From the NCBI RefSeq assembly GCF_015207285.1, contig NZ_JADEXD010000047.1, forward strand, positions 1-39,684: 39,684 bases of DNA, given 5' to 3'. This document shows, one piece after another, positions 10,127-18,660 of this stretch. The position numbers and the translations under genes are program-made. The notes below the pieces were generated by a model. The model did not search any database, was not told where the DNA came from, and worked only from the letters and a program-made list of their open reading frames with translations. Each line of letters begins with the position of its first letter. The stretch's first letter is position 1. This DNA is from Tychonema sp. LEGE 07203. GTDB taxonomy: Bacteria; Cyanobacteriota; Cyanobacteriia; Cyanobacteriales; Microcoleaceae.

Positions 10127-11161
10127 ATGGTTCAGGAACGGACTTTACCAGCTTTTGACGCGCAAAGCACAACTATTTCTCGGGATGAAGGCTTGATGCT
10201 TTACGAGGATATGGTTTTGGGGCGCTTTTTTGAAGACAAGTGCGCTGAGATGTACTACCGGGGCAAAATGTTTGGTTTTGTCCACTTGTACAACGGCCAG
10301 GAAGCGGTGTCTACTGGCGTAATTCGATCGATGCGCCGGGATAGTACGGATTACGTCAGCAGCACCTACCGCGATCACGTTCACGCTTTGAGCGCGGGCG
10401 TGCCGGCGCGGGAAGTGATGGCAGAATTGTTCGGGAAGGAAACCGGTTGCTCGAAGGGCCGCGGCGGTTCGATGCACATGTTTTCGGCCGAACACCGATT
10501 GTTGGGAGGCTATGCTTTTGTGGCTGAAGGAATTCCTGTAGCTACGGGGGCAGCTTTTCAATCGAAGTACCGGCGCGAAGCTTTGGGCGATGAAAGTTCC
10601 GATGGCGTGACTGCTTGTTTTTTTGGCGACGGTGCTGCAAATAACGGACAGTTTTTTGAATGTTTGAATATGGCTGCTTTGTGGAAGTTGCCGATTCTTT
10701 ATGTTGTGGAAAACAACAAATGGGCGATCGGCATGGCCCACGAGCGAGCTACTTCTGACCCCTTGATTTACAAGAAAGCTCATGCTTTTGGCATGGCTGG
10801 AGTCGAGGTTGACGGGATGAATGTTTTGGCCGTGCGGGAAGTTGCAAAGGAAGCTATCGCCCGAGCGCGGGCTGGCGAAGGCCCGACTTTGATCGAGGCT
10901 TTGACTTATCGCTTTCGCGGTCATTCTTTGGCCGATCCTGATGAGTTGCGCTCTAAGGAAGAGAAGGAATTTTGGTTCCCCCGCGATCCGATTAAGAAGT
11001 TGGCTGCTGATTTGATCGATCGAACTTTGGCAACTGCTGAAGAATTAAAAGACATCGAGAAGAAGATTCAAGCAGTAATTGACGATGCGGTAGATTTTGC
11101 CGAAAAAAGTCCCGAACCCGATCCGAGCGAACTGTATCGCTATATCTATGCTGAAGATTAG
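10127..11161 (+). CDS. pdhA: Pyruvate dehydrogenase E1 component, alpha subunit
   Basis: 344 residues, normal length for cyanobacterial/plastid PdhA. With PdhB it forms the thiamine-diphosphate E1 enzyme that decarboxylates pyruvate and acetylates the lipoyl group of E2, supplying acetyl-CoA. The ThDP/Mg motif is complete (GDGAANNG at 167-174 to ENN at 195-197). Other family blocks: [19 protein letters not shown] (42-60), [11 protein letters not shown] (110-120), HERATSDP (205-212) and [13 protein letters not shown]. The gene stands alone; pdhB is not adjacent, which is usual in cyanobacteria. The ATG at 10127 is the first in frame and gives the family N-terminus (MVQERTLP). An imperfect hairpin at 11186-11218 follows. 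Confidence 0.96.
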   Translation: MVQERTLPAFDAQSTTISRDEGLMLYEDMVLGRFFEDKCAEMYYRGKMFGFVHLYNGQEAVSTGVIRSMRRDSTDYVSSTYRDHVHALSAGVPAREVMAELFGKETGCSKGRGGSMHMFSAEHRLLGGYAFVAEGIPVATGAAFQSKYRREALGDESSDGVTACFFGDGAANNGQFFECLNMAALWKLPILYVVENNKWAIGMAHERATSDPLIYKKAHAFGMAGVEVDGMNVLAVREVAKEAIARARAGEGPTLIEALTYRFRGHSLADPDELRSKEEKEFWFPRDPIKKLAADLIDRTLATAEELKDIEKKIQAVIDDAVDFAEKSPEPDPSELYRYIYAED

Positions 11162-11185
11162 TAGTTAGTTTGCGACATTTTGCGG

Positions 11186-11218
11186 TTGCAGCCTACAGGA
11201 TAAAACCTGTAGCTGCAA
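11186..11218 (+). terminator. Imperfect hairpin after pdhA
   Basis: Arms TTGCAGCCTACAGG (11186-11199) and CCTGTAGCTGCAA (11206-11218) pair with one bulged C and a 6-nt loop. There is no U-tract, so it may be a dispersed palindrome or an RNA-stabilising stem rather than a true intrinsic terminator. Confidence 0.5.
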
Positions 11219-11268
11219 GCATTTCAAGCTAGAATCAAAGGTAAACTTTCTAGACAAAAAGAGGCGGT

Positions 11269-11721
11269 ATGATAAATCTCGATCGCGATCGAAGTCTAAT
11301 CAGCAAAAATATAAGTGCAGTTCGAGTCAAAGTCAAGCTAACGAATGCAATTGATGAAGAGTTAGTGAGTCGAGGATTGCTCAATCCAAATCTGTTGCGC
11401 GTGTATGAAGCAGAAGCACTGATAGATAGTGGCGCAGTACGCACAGCAATTCCTGTAGAAGTCTGCGAACACCTCGGATTAAGAATTCGGAGTCAAGAAA
11501 TAGCAAAATATGCTGATGGCAGACAAGAAACAGTAGGATTGACCGGGCCTATTCTGATTGAACTGGAAGGGCGCGAAACGATTGAGGCGGCAATGGTTTT
11601 AGGCGATACCGTGCTAATCGGTCAAACTGTGTTAGAAACATTAGATTTGCTGGTAGATTGCAAAAATCAGCGTCTAATTCCCAATCCCGAAAATCCCGAA
11701 AGACCAGTATTGAGAGTTTAA
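11269..11721 (+). CDS. Small retropepsin-like (clan AA) aspartic protease family protein
   Basis: 150 residues. The catalytic-loop signature of single-domain retropepsin-like proteins is present as LIDSGAVRTAIP with Asp53-Ser54-Gly55, followed by the hydrophobic-Gly turn VLIGQTVLETLDLLVD (about 115-130) that braces the active site in such folds. Members act as homodimers, each subunit giving one Asp. GAGG lies just upstream of the ATG at 11269, which supports the start. No signal peptide or membrane helix is seen. No transposon or phage gene adjoins it. The family is common and uncharacterised in cyanobacteria; proteolytic activity is inferred from the DSG loop only. Confidence 0.72.
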   Translation: MINLDRDRSLISKNISAVRVKVKLTNAIDEELVSRGLLNPNLLRVYEAEALIDSGAVRTAIPVEVCEHLGLRIRSQEIAKYADGRQETVGLTGPILIELEGRETIEAAMVLGDTVLIGQTVLETLDLLVDCKNQRLIPNPENPERPVLRV

Positions 11722-11741
11722 GCTGTTGCGGCATTTAAATT

Positions 11742-11899
11742 CTATAGAACCCATTTGACATCTTTGAGTTTTTAGGTTGGGTGGATTTACGCGGGCGAGA
11801 AACCGGGTTTCTTGGAGTTTTTGGTTGGGTGACGAGAAATATAGACAGAAACCCGGTTTCTGAGATTTACGCAGAATAGATATCAAATGGGTTCTATAG
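11742..11899. mobile_element. MITE-like element with 21-bp terminal inverted repeats
   Basis: A 158-bp unit bounded by CTATAGAACCCATTTGACAT... (11742-11762) and its reverse complement (11879-11899), with one mismatch in 21. Inside is a second inverted pair, GAAACCGGGTTTCT and AGAAACCCGGTTTC (about 11799-11862), and a direct repeat of GAGTTTTTGGTTGGGTG type. It has no open frame of note. The core AGAAACCCGGTTTCT recurs at 16561-16627. No clear target-site duplication could be assigned. Confidence 0.65.
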
Positions 11900-12179
11900 C
11901 ATTTCAACCGAAAGATGAGGTGCTAGGAGTGGGCATAGGGCATAGGGCAAGCAGGGCATACCTCACCAAGCTTGAAAACCGCTATATGTCAAAAAAAATC
12001 AAACAATGAGTGTGGTGTCCCGTCCGCCCTAAAAATCTAATTTAAATGCACAACAGTTTATCGATTATATGAAAGATTTTCAACGCGAATGCGATCGCCC
12101 CTGCGGATATGTTTACAAAATCGCGATTCCCTCTCAAAAGTCTGGACTAAAGTCCTGAATGCAAATTTTTAGAAGGTAA
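11900..12179. other. Gene-free interval downstream of galT
   Basis: It holds GGGCATAGGGCATAGGGCAAGCAGGGCAT-like short repeats (about 11933-11960) and a 29-codon frame at 12069-12158 (starting MKDFQRECDRPCGYVYK) of no recognised family. A GGACTAAAGTCC palindrome lies near 12145; the same word forms the arms of the large hairpin at 21428-21487. Confidence 0.5.
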
Positions 12180-13265
12180 TTAACAGAGATTTACGGCTAC
12201 TGCTTGCAATTCTTTAGCTTTTTCTTCGGGCAGTGCGTCGCTGACAAACATTCCGGCGGCCAGTTCAGTTCCTGCTAGATATTTTAGCCGATCGCCCGAT
12301 CGGTAGGGCGGATAAAATTCAGCGTGCAAATGCGCCTCTGGATGAGGTTTTCCGTCGGCGGGCGCTTGAAACCAAGCCATCAAATAAGGAAACGGGCGGT
12401 GCCACAAACCGTCATATTTGAGAGTGACTGTTTTTAAAGCTTTAGCGAGAGATTGGCGCTGTTTTTCAGTAAGATCGATGAATGTAGCAGCAGGGGTTAT
12501 GGGCGCAATCCAAACTTCGTAGGGGTAGCGGGCGCAAGCCGGGACAAAGGCGATCGCCTCTGCGTCTAAATAAATAATTCGCTGTTTGTCAGCAATCTCT
12601 TTTTGAATCAAATCTTGCAGCAAACCCGAACAGTTTTTTTGATAGTAAACCGACTCGCATTCTAACATCCGCGCCGGCACCGGAGGCACAAAAGGATAAG
12701 CATAAATTTGACCGTGGGGATGGTGCAAAGTCACTCCCACTTCGACACCGCGATTTTCAAAAGGCAAGATATATTGAATTTCAGGATTGCTGCCGATAAC
12801 TAAAGTGCGATCGACCCACACTTCTAACAGCAATTCCAAGTGAGATAACTCTAAAGAACCGAGGGAAGCCAGCGGATCTTGAGTAAAAACAACAACTTCG
12901 CAAACGCCGTTAGCTGGCAAAGTTTCCACAATATTTGCAGGTGCATTTTTCCCCTGCAAAGTCATCGAAGGAAAACGGTTCTCAAACACTGCTATATCGT
13001 ATTTGCCAGGGGGCAATTCTGTCGGAAATTTAGGATTAATTGTAGCAGCCAGCGGGTTGTATTCCGGCGGCGGCATGAAAGTTCTTCCCTGACGGTGGCT
13101 GGCGTAGGCTACCCATTCCCCCCGCAAAGGATGCCAGCGAAAATGCGGGTTTGCCTCTGCGGGTTTAGGGCTGGGGCTTACGGCTTCTATACCTTCGGGA
13201 ATTGGGTAGCGGCTGTACAGTTTCAGCGGGCGGCCGTCGGGTTTTTGCAACGTTTGGAAGTACAT
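12180..13265 (-). CDS. galT: Galactose-1-phosphate uridylyltransferase
   Basis: 361 residues, HIT-superfamily Leloir enzyme that exchanges UMP between UDP-glucose and galactose-1-phosphate. The active-site triplet His182-Pro183-His184 lies in [17 protein letters not shown]; the second His is the one uridylylated in the family. Also present: the N-terminal [20 protein letters not shown] block (44-63), FENRFPS (94-100) and the C-terminal [16 protein letters not shown] metal/substrate block. The start is the ATG at 13265 giving [12 protein letters not shown]. galK and galE are not adjacent, but the locus to the left (upstream in this gene's direction) contains a dead glf gene and a glycosyltransferase, which points to galactose-based surface glycans. 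Confidence 0.95.
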   Translation of the reverse strand: MYFQTLQKPDGRPLKLYSRYPIPEGIEAVSPSPKPAEANPHFRWHPLRGEWVAYASHRQGRTFMPPPEYNPLAATINPKFPTELPPGKYDIAVFENRFPSMTLQGKNAPANIVETLPANGVCEVVVFTQDPLASLGSLELSHLELLLEVWVDRTLVIGSNPEIQYILPFENRGVEVGVTLHHPHGQIYAYPFVPPVPARMLECESVYYQKNCSGLLQDLIQKEIADKQRIIYLDAEAIAFVPACARYPYEVWIAPITPAATFIDLTEKQRQSLAKALKTVTLKYDGLWHRPFPYLMAWFQAPADGKPHPEAHLHAEFYPPYRSGDRLKYLAGTELAAGMFVSDALPEEKAKELQAVAVNLC

Positions 13266-13363
13266 TTAGGTTGGGGCGGGCGATCGCTTTTAATAGATTT
13301 TAGGAGTAGAAAATGCAGGGATTGTCGATCGGTCTGCACCCCATACATACTCCCCTCTCTCCC

Positions 13364-13720
13364 CTAGCTGGCAACGCTTTGCAAACCTGCTAAAGGCTCA
13401 GTCATGTCACTTTTGATGTCAAGTTCTTCCGCAGGCGGAAAACACTGAAATATTTGTTCTAGTCCCGTTAATTCAAATAGTATTCTCACTTGTTCGCTCA
13501 TGGCAGATATCAAAAGTATACAAGCGCTGTCTCTCACTAATTTCACGATCGCCACTACAGCCATCAACTCAGAATTTTTCAAGAAATTGATATTTGAGAA
13601 ATCCAGCATAATAATTTTGCCCCCGCTTTCAATTAAGCGTTCTATTTCTTTCTGCAACTTATTAAATTGAGATTTTTCCAAAACCTCATGAGACAAAACA
13701 ATTTTAACTATCGCGCTCAT
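13364..13720 (-). CDS. STAS-domain protein (anti-sigma-factor-antagonist-like)
   Basis: About 118 residues, one STAS domain. The pattern KIIMLDFSNINFLKNSELMAVVAIVKLVRD matches the strand-turn-helix around the phosphorylatable Ser of SpoIIAA-like proteins, with NSELM in place of the common DSSGL, so one candidate Ser remains. Such proteins bind serine kinases or anti-sigma factors in partner-switching regulation; the partner here is unknown. A longer frame can start at a GTG (13726), but that GTG lies within the Shine-Dalgarno-like GAGGTGAA, so I choose the ATG at 13720, 5 nt after GAGG. No cognate kinase or phosphatase adjoins. Confidence 0.8.
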   Translation of the reverse strand: MSAIVKIVLSHEVLEKSQFNKLQKEIERLIESGGKIIMLDFSNINFLKNSELMAVVAIVKLVRDSACILLISAMSEQVRILFELTGLEQIFQCFPPAEELDIKSDMTEPLAGLQSVAS

Positions 13721-13824
13721 TTTCACCTCAACTCTTGTTTGAACTGTTAAAGAACTTTTGATACCAACCCAGTACGGTGCAGGCGGCGCACCTTAGATTT
13801 TTACCCGCAACTGGCAGGTACTCG

Positions 13825-14281
13825 CTAGCAAATTTGCTGCTGCCGCTGACAGCAGCGACTTCTAGAGAAGCACAAGCGGGCCAGTTTATTCCACGAAATT
13901 AAATTATAGGCAGAACCGTTAAGATTTGCCAGCAATTCAATCACCCGCTTGGTAGTAATGTGAGTATAAGCTGTCAGAGATCGATCGACAACTCGATCGA
14001 TCCGTGTTGGAATACCTGTAAGCTGCCAGCCTTCCCACAAAACAAACGCCCGGAGCAGCATCAGCCAAAGCCTGATATTTATTGTAAAATTCGGCATTTT
14101 CCAGAGGCGGAACCGGGTAGTAAGAGTCTGCGTCAGCTTGGGGATATTCGCAGACAATGCCGTTGCCGCCGATGCGGTTGCGAGTATCAACTATCGAGAC
14201 TGTTTTTCCCGCCTGAGTTGCTAGTCTTTCAGCATTGACGCTACCCGCAAATCCTGTTTTGAGAGTTAAATAGTCAACCAT
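13825..14281 (-). pseudogene. glf: UDP-galactopyranose mutase remnant (internal deletion plus 4-nt frameshift)
   Basis: The minus strand encodes the Glf N-terminus MVDYLTLKTGFAGSVNAERL...VSIVDTRNRIGGN, an FAD-binding Rossmann start. It is joined directly and in frame to the Glf C-terminal region (EYPQADADSYYPVPPLENAEFYNKYQALAD...VGRLAAYRYSNTD, split here). Roughly 270 of the usual 370 or so residues are missing. At about 13994-14002 the tetramer GATC is duplicated; skipping 4 nt restores the family sequence DRVVDRSLTAYTHITTKRV in the next frame. The start ATG at 14281 keeps a Shine-Dalgarno GAGGGA, as expected of a once-expressed gene. The functional enzyme makes UDP-galactofuranose; this copy cannot fold as one. 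The neighbour at 14350 is the glycosyltransferase type usually paired with glf. Confidence 0.85.
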
Positions 14282-14310
14282 TAAAATCCCTCTAGCACTT
14301 AGAACAAAAT

Positions 14311-14367
14311 AAGTTTTCAGCGAGTAATATTGAGTTTTATATCTCAATATTACTCCCTAAAAACTTT
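14311..14367. terminator. Strong two-part stem-loop between glf remnant and glycosyltransferase
   Basis: Perfect 13-bp arms GAGTAATATTGAG (14322-14334) and CTCAATATTACTC (14343-14355) surround an 8-nt loop, and an outer AAGTTTT/AAAACTT pair extends the stem after small internal mismatches. The stop codon of the glycosyltransferase (14350-14352) lies inside the right arm. It could stop transcription from the glycosyltransferase or be a palindromic insertion. Confidence 0.6.
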
Positions 14368-15774
14368 CATCATCCCTTCTGAAGCCTGCTTTTTTTCGGC
14401 GATCGCACTTTCGATCAATTCCAGCATTTCGCCCCAAGTATTCTCCCAAGAAGTTTCGGCCAAAAAAACATCTACTTCGCTCAGCCACTTAGTGCGATCG
14501 TCCGAACTTTCGCTCATGATTTCTTCTGCAGCAGCAACAAATTCTGCAACATTGCTGGCAATCCGAACCAAACCCTTTTCTCCGTAAGGCTGCACCGCAG
14601 TTCCGATCGAAGTAGAAATCACCGGTTTACCCGCAGCCAGGTATTCTAGAGCTTTAGTCGGACTAAAAAATTTAGTTGATTCGTTAATCGCCAACGGCAG
14701 TATTCCTAAATCCCACCCCGCAATATAGGCTGGCAATTCTTGATAAGATTTATAGCCGAGATAGTGTATGTTTGGGTTAGTTGGTAGAGTTGCCCGATCG
14801 ATTTTCACCACCGAGCCAACGATTGCTAAATGCCAGTTTGGTTTCGCTTCAGCAATGCCGCCCAACAGTTCGATGTCCGTGCCTTCGTCTATAGCGCCAA
14901 AAAAGCCCAAACGCGGGTGAGGAATGTCTTGTTGATCTGCAGGTTCTTCAGAAATATTCCTGGCTGTAGCAAAGTGTTCTTTTTCGATGCTGCTGGGGAA
15001 AACATGAATGTTTGCGTGCTGGTGCTGTTTGGCTTCGCAAAGGCTGTGCGTGCCTGTAAATACGATGCTGGCGCGCTTTAATAGTTGGGTTTCATTTGCT
15101 TTAAAATCGGGGTGCTGGCCGTGAAATGCTGACAGTTCATTCATGCAGTCGTAGACTACAGCTAGCGGCTTTAAGTGGTTTGTGAAAGAGACAGCCATTG
15201 GCGTATAATACCAGAGTACGTACTGGCGAATTTCTGCTGCTTGAAACAAATCATCTAGCATGGCTTGCTGAGCAGTTTGTGCTGTTTGTTCGCTAATTTC
15301 GTCGTTCAGGTGCGGTACTATTACCCAGACTCCGCTGGCGTGGATGCTGACATCAAGCCACCAATCTGTAACCGCGCTCAAAATCGGTTCTTCTACAAAG
15401 AATACGCGACGATTTTTGGCACAGTGGCTTAAGAGATGTTGCGGGCGCTGATAGACGGAATTCCACCGCAAATGAGACAGGCAAACTATATCTAGTGCAT
15501 CTAAGGCAGCAGCTTTTGATAAGTTGGCGCGCATTGCCGCCGAGGGAGCAAATTGAGAGGGCGATTTGGCGGGATCTATAGAAGTAAATCGGATTTCCCA
15601 AGCTCGACTTTTATTGCTATAATTATTTTTGACTGAGTTTTGTGGGGGGGACATAATTAGCCTCGATAATTGGTCAATTAAATTTGTGATTGAGAGATCC
15701 TTCTGGGCATTGTCTTGGTGAAAGTTGCAAGCATCAATTTGAAAACTTGTATTATTGACGACCAAATGCCGCAT
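14350..15774 (-). CDS. Glycosyltransferase of the type found beside glf
   Basis: 474 residues. The conserved core starts near residue 90 (LDIVCLSHLRWNSVYQRPQHLL), runs through VVYDCMNELSAF and RLGFFGAIDEGTDIELLGGIAEAKPNW, and reaches the GT-B donor region FFSPTKALEYLAAGKPVIST. In many bacteria this protein is encoded next to, or fused with, UDP-galactopyranose mutase, so a galactofuranosyl or related transfer is a fair inference. Here the partner is a pseudogene. The first 90 or so residues look poorly conserved; besides the ATG at 15774, an internal ATG at 15657 (MSPPQNSV) could be the true start. The frame itself appears intact. Confidence 0.85.
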   Translation of the reverse strand: MRHLVVNNTSFQIDACNFHQDNAQKDLSITNLIDQLSRLIMSPPQNSVKNNYSNKSRAWEIRFTSIDPAKSPSQFAPSAAMRANLSKAAALDALDIVCLSHLRWNSVYQRPQHLLSHCAKNRRVFFVEEPILSAVTDWWLDVSIHASGVWVIVPHLNDEISEQTAQTAQQAMLDDLFQAAEIRQYVLWYYTPMAVSFTNHLKPLAVVYDCMNELSAFHGQHPDFKANETQLLKRASIVFTGTHSLCEAKQHQHANIHVFPSSIEKEHFATARNISEEPADQQDIPHPRLGFFGAIDEGTDIELLGGIAEAKPNWHLAIVGSVVKIDRATLPTNPNIHYLGYKSYQELPAYIAGWDLGILPLAINESTKFFSPTKALEYLAAGKPVISTSIGTAVQPYGEKGLVRIASNVAEFVAAAEEIMSESSDDRTKWLSEVDVFLAETSWENTWGEMLELIESAIAEKKQASEGMMKVFRE

Positions 15775-16425
15775 TCATTAAAAGCAAAAAAGGCAACTTT
15801 TGAACAGCAGAAAAATACCCTTATCTGCTTTTTTCCAAGTTGAAACTAGAGATAAGTTAATGTGTTGAGACTTGCTATTGTTGCTAAATTTAACCCAAAC
15901 TTTTTGCTATTACTTCTATCTGAAGGATGACTTCGTTGTCAGGGCGCGCTTAGTTTGGATGGCGGGTTGAAAAGCGGTTAAAATGCCGATCGACCTTGTA
16001 CAATGACTTAACTAGCAGGTAAGGGGTTATACCTTTTGAGATTTGCGGTTGGCGAGTGAATTGAAAAATTGGGAATGACTTATGAGTCAAGGGTTTGAAG
16101 CTTGCCTGCCGTTAAGTTATTTTGTTAAATCGGTATTAACTTCGAGGGAGTTTGACTTGTTTATTTGTTAAAATAGAGAAAAGTGCGATCGAATTTTTGT
16201 TTTCCTGTTATTTGAAAAATCTCGCCTTTTTTCAACTTATCCGATCGCTCGCAAGGAATATTTGTCTCCTAATATATATCAACTTTAGCATAAGTTTCTA
16301 ACTTTCGATAGATTAAGAAATAACAGTTTATGTCTTCGGGTTAAACAGAGTGGGTTGGCGCGGGTTTATTTAACCTGCCTGCAACTTTTAAAGCTGTGGG
16401 TGAAGGGAACCCATACAGGTGATTG

Positions 16426-16471
16426 AGAAGGGTGCAGTATCTCAAGTTAAACCCACCTCTTGCACCCTTCT
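16426..16471. repeat. Inverted repeat, 11-bp perfect arms
   Basis: AGAAGGGTGCA (16426-16436) and TGCACCCTTCT (16461-16471) are exact reverse complements around a 24-nt loop. Confidence 0.8.
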
Positions 16472-16553
16472 GGGCAATACCTGAGAAACCAGTTGACAGA
16501 GACGAGAAACCTAGGGCTTTATGCAAGTCTGCGACAACTGATAGAAGAGAACC

Positions 16554-16640
16554 TGTGGCAAAAACCGGGTTTCTGACCGCGAATTTAGCATCACAACCTA
16601 TATCTTTCGTTCAGAAACCCGGTTTTTAAGAGCTGCCACA
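16554..16640. mobile_element. Small palindromic element with AAACCGGGTTTCTGA arms
   Basis: Left arm TGTGGCA plus AAAACCGGGTTTCTGA (16554-16576) pairs with TCAGAAACCCGGTTTTT (16611-16627) and TGCCACA (16634-16640). The inner arm shares its core with the MITE-like unit at 11742-11899 and with half copies near 18775 and 23538, so it is a dispersed family. Confidence 0.6.
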
Positions 16641-16795
16641 CTGTCTGACAAGAAACTAAGGTGATGAGATTGACGGTGGGGTACGAAGTTAAATTAAGGA
16701 GGCAGGAGGAGGAAGGCACGTTTGCTGGAGGGAATCCCCATAAATAAATTCTTTTCTCCTGCCAGCAAGCGCGCCAAGTTTTCGGAAGCTTTTCT

Positions 16796-17821
16796 TCAGT
16801 CTATTTTGGCGATTGCCCCTCCAAAGGCAAAATCTTGCACCATCGAACTCTTTAAAAAATCGTGGGGGAAACCCAATTCAATTGCACTTACTTTGTCTAA
16901 TTGCTGCATTTGTTCGGGAGTTAATTGAAACTCCAAACAAGCGAGATTTTCCTGAAGTTGCGAGAGTTTGCGGGAACCCACAATCGGAATAACTTTGACT
17001 GACTGTTGCCGCAGCCAATTCAGGGCTACTTGAGATGCAGGTTTGCCAATTTCGGCTGCTATGGAGCTAACTTCGCGAGCAATATTGAGGTCTCGTTCGC
17101 TAATTTTTCCCGATTCAGGTGAATCAAGGCGTTTAGTTTCGTTGGCGGTTTCTGAAGTGTTGTATTTTCCTGTCAGCAAGCCGCCTGCTAGGGGGCTCCA
17201 AGCTGTAACGCCAATGTTGAAGGCTTTTGCCATCGGGAGCAAATCCCGTTCGGGTGTTCGCTCTTTTAAAGAATACTCGATTTGCAAGCCGATAAATGGT
17301 GTCCAACCGCGCATTTGGGCGATCGTATTTGCTTGAGAAACAATCCAAGCGGGTGTATCGGAAATGCCGATATAAAGAACTTTGCCGGCGCGCACCAAAT
17401 CGTCAAAGGCGCGCATTACTTCTTCGATTGGGGTGGTAAAATCCCAAGCGTGCAGCCACAGCAAATCTATGTATTCAATTTGCAGTCGCTTCAAACTGGC
17501 CTCTACTGCTTGCACCATATTTTTGCGGTGGTTGCCGAAACCGTTGACTTCGCCATTTTTCATGTTGAGGCTGTACTTAGTGGCAACTACCCATTTTTCG
17601 CGATCGGCTGCGATAAAATCGCCGACATATTTTTCGCTGGTACCGTTGGTGTAGAGATTCGCCGTATCAATGAAATTGCCGCCTGCTGCTGCAAATGCGT
17701 CGAACATTTGGCGGCTTTCTTCGTAGGAACCGCCCCAACCCCATTCTTCGCCAAAAGTCATGGTTCCGAGGCAGATTTCGGAAACGCGGAGTCCGCTGTT
17801 ACCTAGTAGTTTGTATCTCAT
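16796..17821 (-). CDS. Aldo/keto reductase
   Basis: 341 residues forming an (alpha/beta)8 NADPH-dependent oxidoreductase. The catalytic tetrad is visible at Asp52 (FIDTANLY), Tyr57, Lys82 (VATKYS) and His124 (LLWLHAWD). The C-terminal cofactor block VIPIVGSRKLSQLQENLACLEF (shortened) is also present. It resembles the YhdN/Tas-like aryl-alcohol dehydrogenase-like group; the physiological aldehyde or ketone is unknown. The start is the ATG at 17821 (MRYKLLGNSGLRVS, a standard N-terminus). It diverges from the FAS1 gene across about 370 bp. Confidence 0.93.
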   Translation of the reverse strand: MRYKLLGNSGLRVSEICLGTMTFGEEWGWGGSYEESRQMFDAFAAAGGNFIDTANLYTNGTSEKYVGDFIAADREKWVVATKYSLNMKNGEVNGFGNHRKNMVQAVEASLKRLQIEYIDLLWLHAWDFTTPIEEVMRAFDDLVRAGKVLYIGISDTPAWIVSQANTIAQMRGWTPFIGLQIEYSLKERTPERDLLPMAKAFNIGVTAWSPLAGGLLTGKYNTSETANETKRLDSPESGKISERDLNIAREVSSIAAEIGKPASQVALNWLRQQSVKVIPIVGSRKLSQLQENLACLEFQLTPEQMQQLDKVSAIELGFPHDFLKSSMVQDFAFGGAIAKID

Positions 17822-18181
17822 GTCGGCATTTTCTTAGTTAGCTGCTGTTAACAGTTTAGATCGGGATTTGCCGTACTGTTGCCATCAGTCTGCGGTGGCG
17901 GGCTTTGGCGGTGGGTTAGGGCTCTGCTGGATGTTGAATGTTTTGTCAAGTCAAAATGCCGTAGCTGGCGATCGTGTTACTAATGTATTTAAGATTACAT
18001 TGCTAAATTAAAATACAGTAAGATATCAAAAAAGTTATCTACCTTTAGATAGGTATTTGTTGAAAGCAATTAATTTTAAAAATTACTATGTTAATCATCA
18101 GAAAACCTAATTAAAATATACAAAAAATATGTAGCTAAATTAACTTTTTAGCGTTATAGTGATTTACAGAATACAAAACCT
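17822..18181. other. AT-rich intergenic and upstream region of the FAS1 gene
   Basis: No gene. The last 200 bp are strongly AT-rich, with TTAACTTTTTAGCGTTATAGT just upstream of the start giving a possible promoter for the FAS1 gene (-35-like TTAACT near 18140, -10-like TATAGT near 18156). The spacing is short, so this is tentative. Confidence 0.4.
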
Positions 18182-18187
18182 AGGTGA
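18182..18187 (+). promoter_or_regulatory. Shine-Dalgarno AGGTGA that decides a TTG start
   Basis: AGGTGA is complementary to the 16S rRNA 3' end (part of AAGGAGGTGATC) and lies 5 nt before TTG at 18193. The in-frame GTG at 18184 is inside this motif and so is unlikely to be the start. Confidence 0.65.
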
Positions 18188-18192
18188 CTCAC

Positions 18193-18594
18193 TTGGCTGA
18201 TATCGTTGATACCGCCGTTTCGGCAGGCTCTTTTACAACTCTAGTTGCTGCCGTTAAAGCTGCTGGTTTAGTAGATACTCTCAAAGGCCCAGGCCCTTTC
18301 ACAGTTTTCGCTCCTACAGACGAAGCTTTTGCTAAGCTTCCCGCAGGTACTGTAGATTCATTGCTTAAGGACATTCCTAAGCTCAAAAAAATCTTGACTT
18401 ATCATGTCGTTTCTGGAAAAGTTATGGCTGCTGATGCGGCTAAGCTGAAATCTGCGAAGACAGTTGAAGGCTCAGAAATTAAAATTGATGCTTCCAATGG
18501 TGTCAAAATCAATGATTCTACCGTTACCAAAGCAGACGTTGCTGCTGATAATGGTGTCATTCACATCATCGATTCAGTGTTGCTTCCTGCGTAA
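18193..18594 (+). CDS. Fasciclin (FAS1) domain protein
   Basis: 133 residues from the TTG start, a single FAS1 domain. Family blocks H1 and H2 are clear: [15 protein letters not shown] and [15 protein letters not shown]...[15 protein letters not shown] (shortened). FAS1 domains mediate adhesion or protein contacts; single-domain cyanobacterial forms without signal peptide, as here, have no settled role. Start choice: with TTG at 18193 the protein begins [12 protein letters not shown], which is the usual N-terminus of cyanobacterial homologues, and AGGTGA lies 5 nt before it. The alternative GTG at 18184 would add three residues and has no ribosome site. A strong intrinsic terminator follows. 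Confidence 0.93.
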   Translation: MADIVDTAVSAGSFTTLVAAVKAAGLVDTLKGPGPFTVFAPTDEAFAKLPAGTVDSLLKDIPKLKKILTYHVVSGKVMAADAAKLKSAKTVEGSEIKIDASNGVKINDSTVTKADVAADNGVIHIIDSVLLPA

Positions 18595-18626
18595 GCACGG
18601 ATTTAGATAGCGCAAAACTATCTTGA

Positions 18627-18660
18627 GGGCGGTGGCTATGGTTAGCCACCGCCCTGTTTT
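18627..18660 (+). terminator. Intrinsic terminator after the FAS1 gene
   Basis: Perfect 12-bp GC-rich arms GGGCGGTGGCTA and TAGCCACCGCCC with a TGGT loop, followed by TGTTTT. It lies 33 bp after the stop codon, indicating a monocistronic transcript. Confidence 0.92.

Larger units (their letters stand above)
15775..16795. other. 1.0-kb gene-free interval with palindromes
   Basis: No supportable gene on either strand; the only open frames (about 60 residues at 16341-16526 minus and 16423-16629 plus) cross palindromes and lack family features. The right half carries hairpin pairs at 16426-16471 and 16554-16640. The left half (15775-16340) is AT-rich and may contain the promoter of the glycosyltransferase. 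Confidence 0.7.

Noticed and set aside
10145-10924. 259-codon frame antisense to pdhA
   Set aside because: Long only because pdhA codon use leaves the antisense frame open; no homology recognised.
11269-11721. Retrotransposon or diversity-generating element suggested by the retropepsin-like fold
   Set aside because: No reverse transcriptase, integrase or variable repeat is nearby; stand-alone proteins of this type are common in cyanobacteria.
12069-12158. 29-codon frame MKDFQRECDRPCGYVYK...
   Set aside because: Too short and without a ribosome site or family; contains a HIP1-like site and ends in a dispersed palindrome.
16341-16629. Two ~60-codon frames in the 1-kb gap
   Set aside because: They overlap palindromic repeats and each other on opposite strands.
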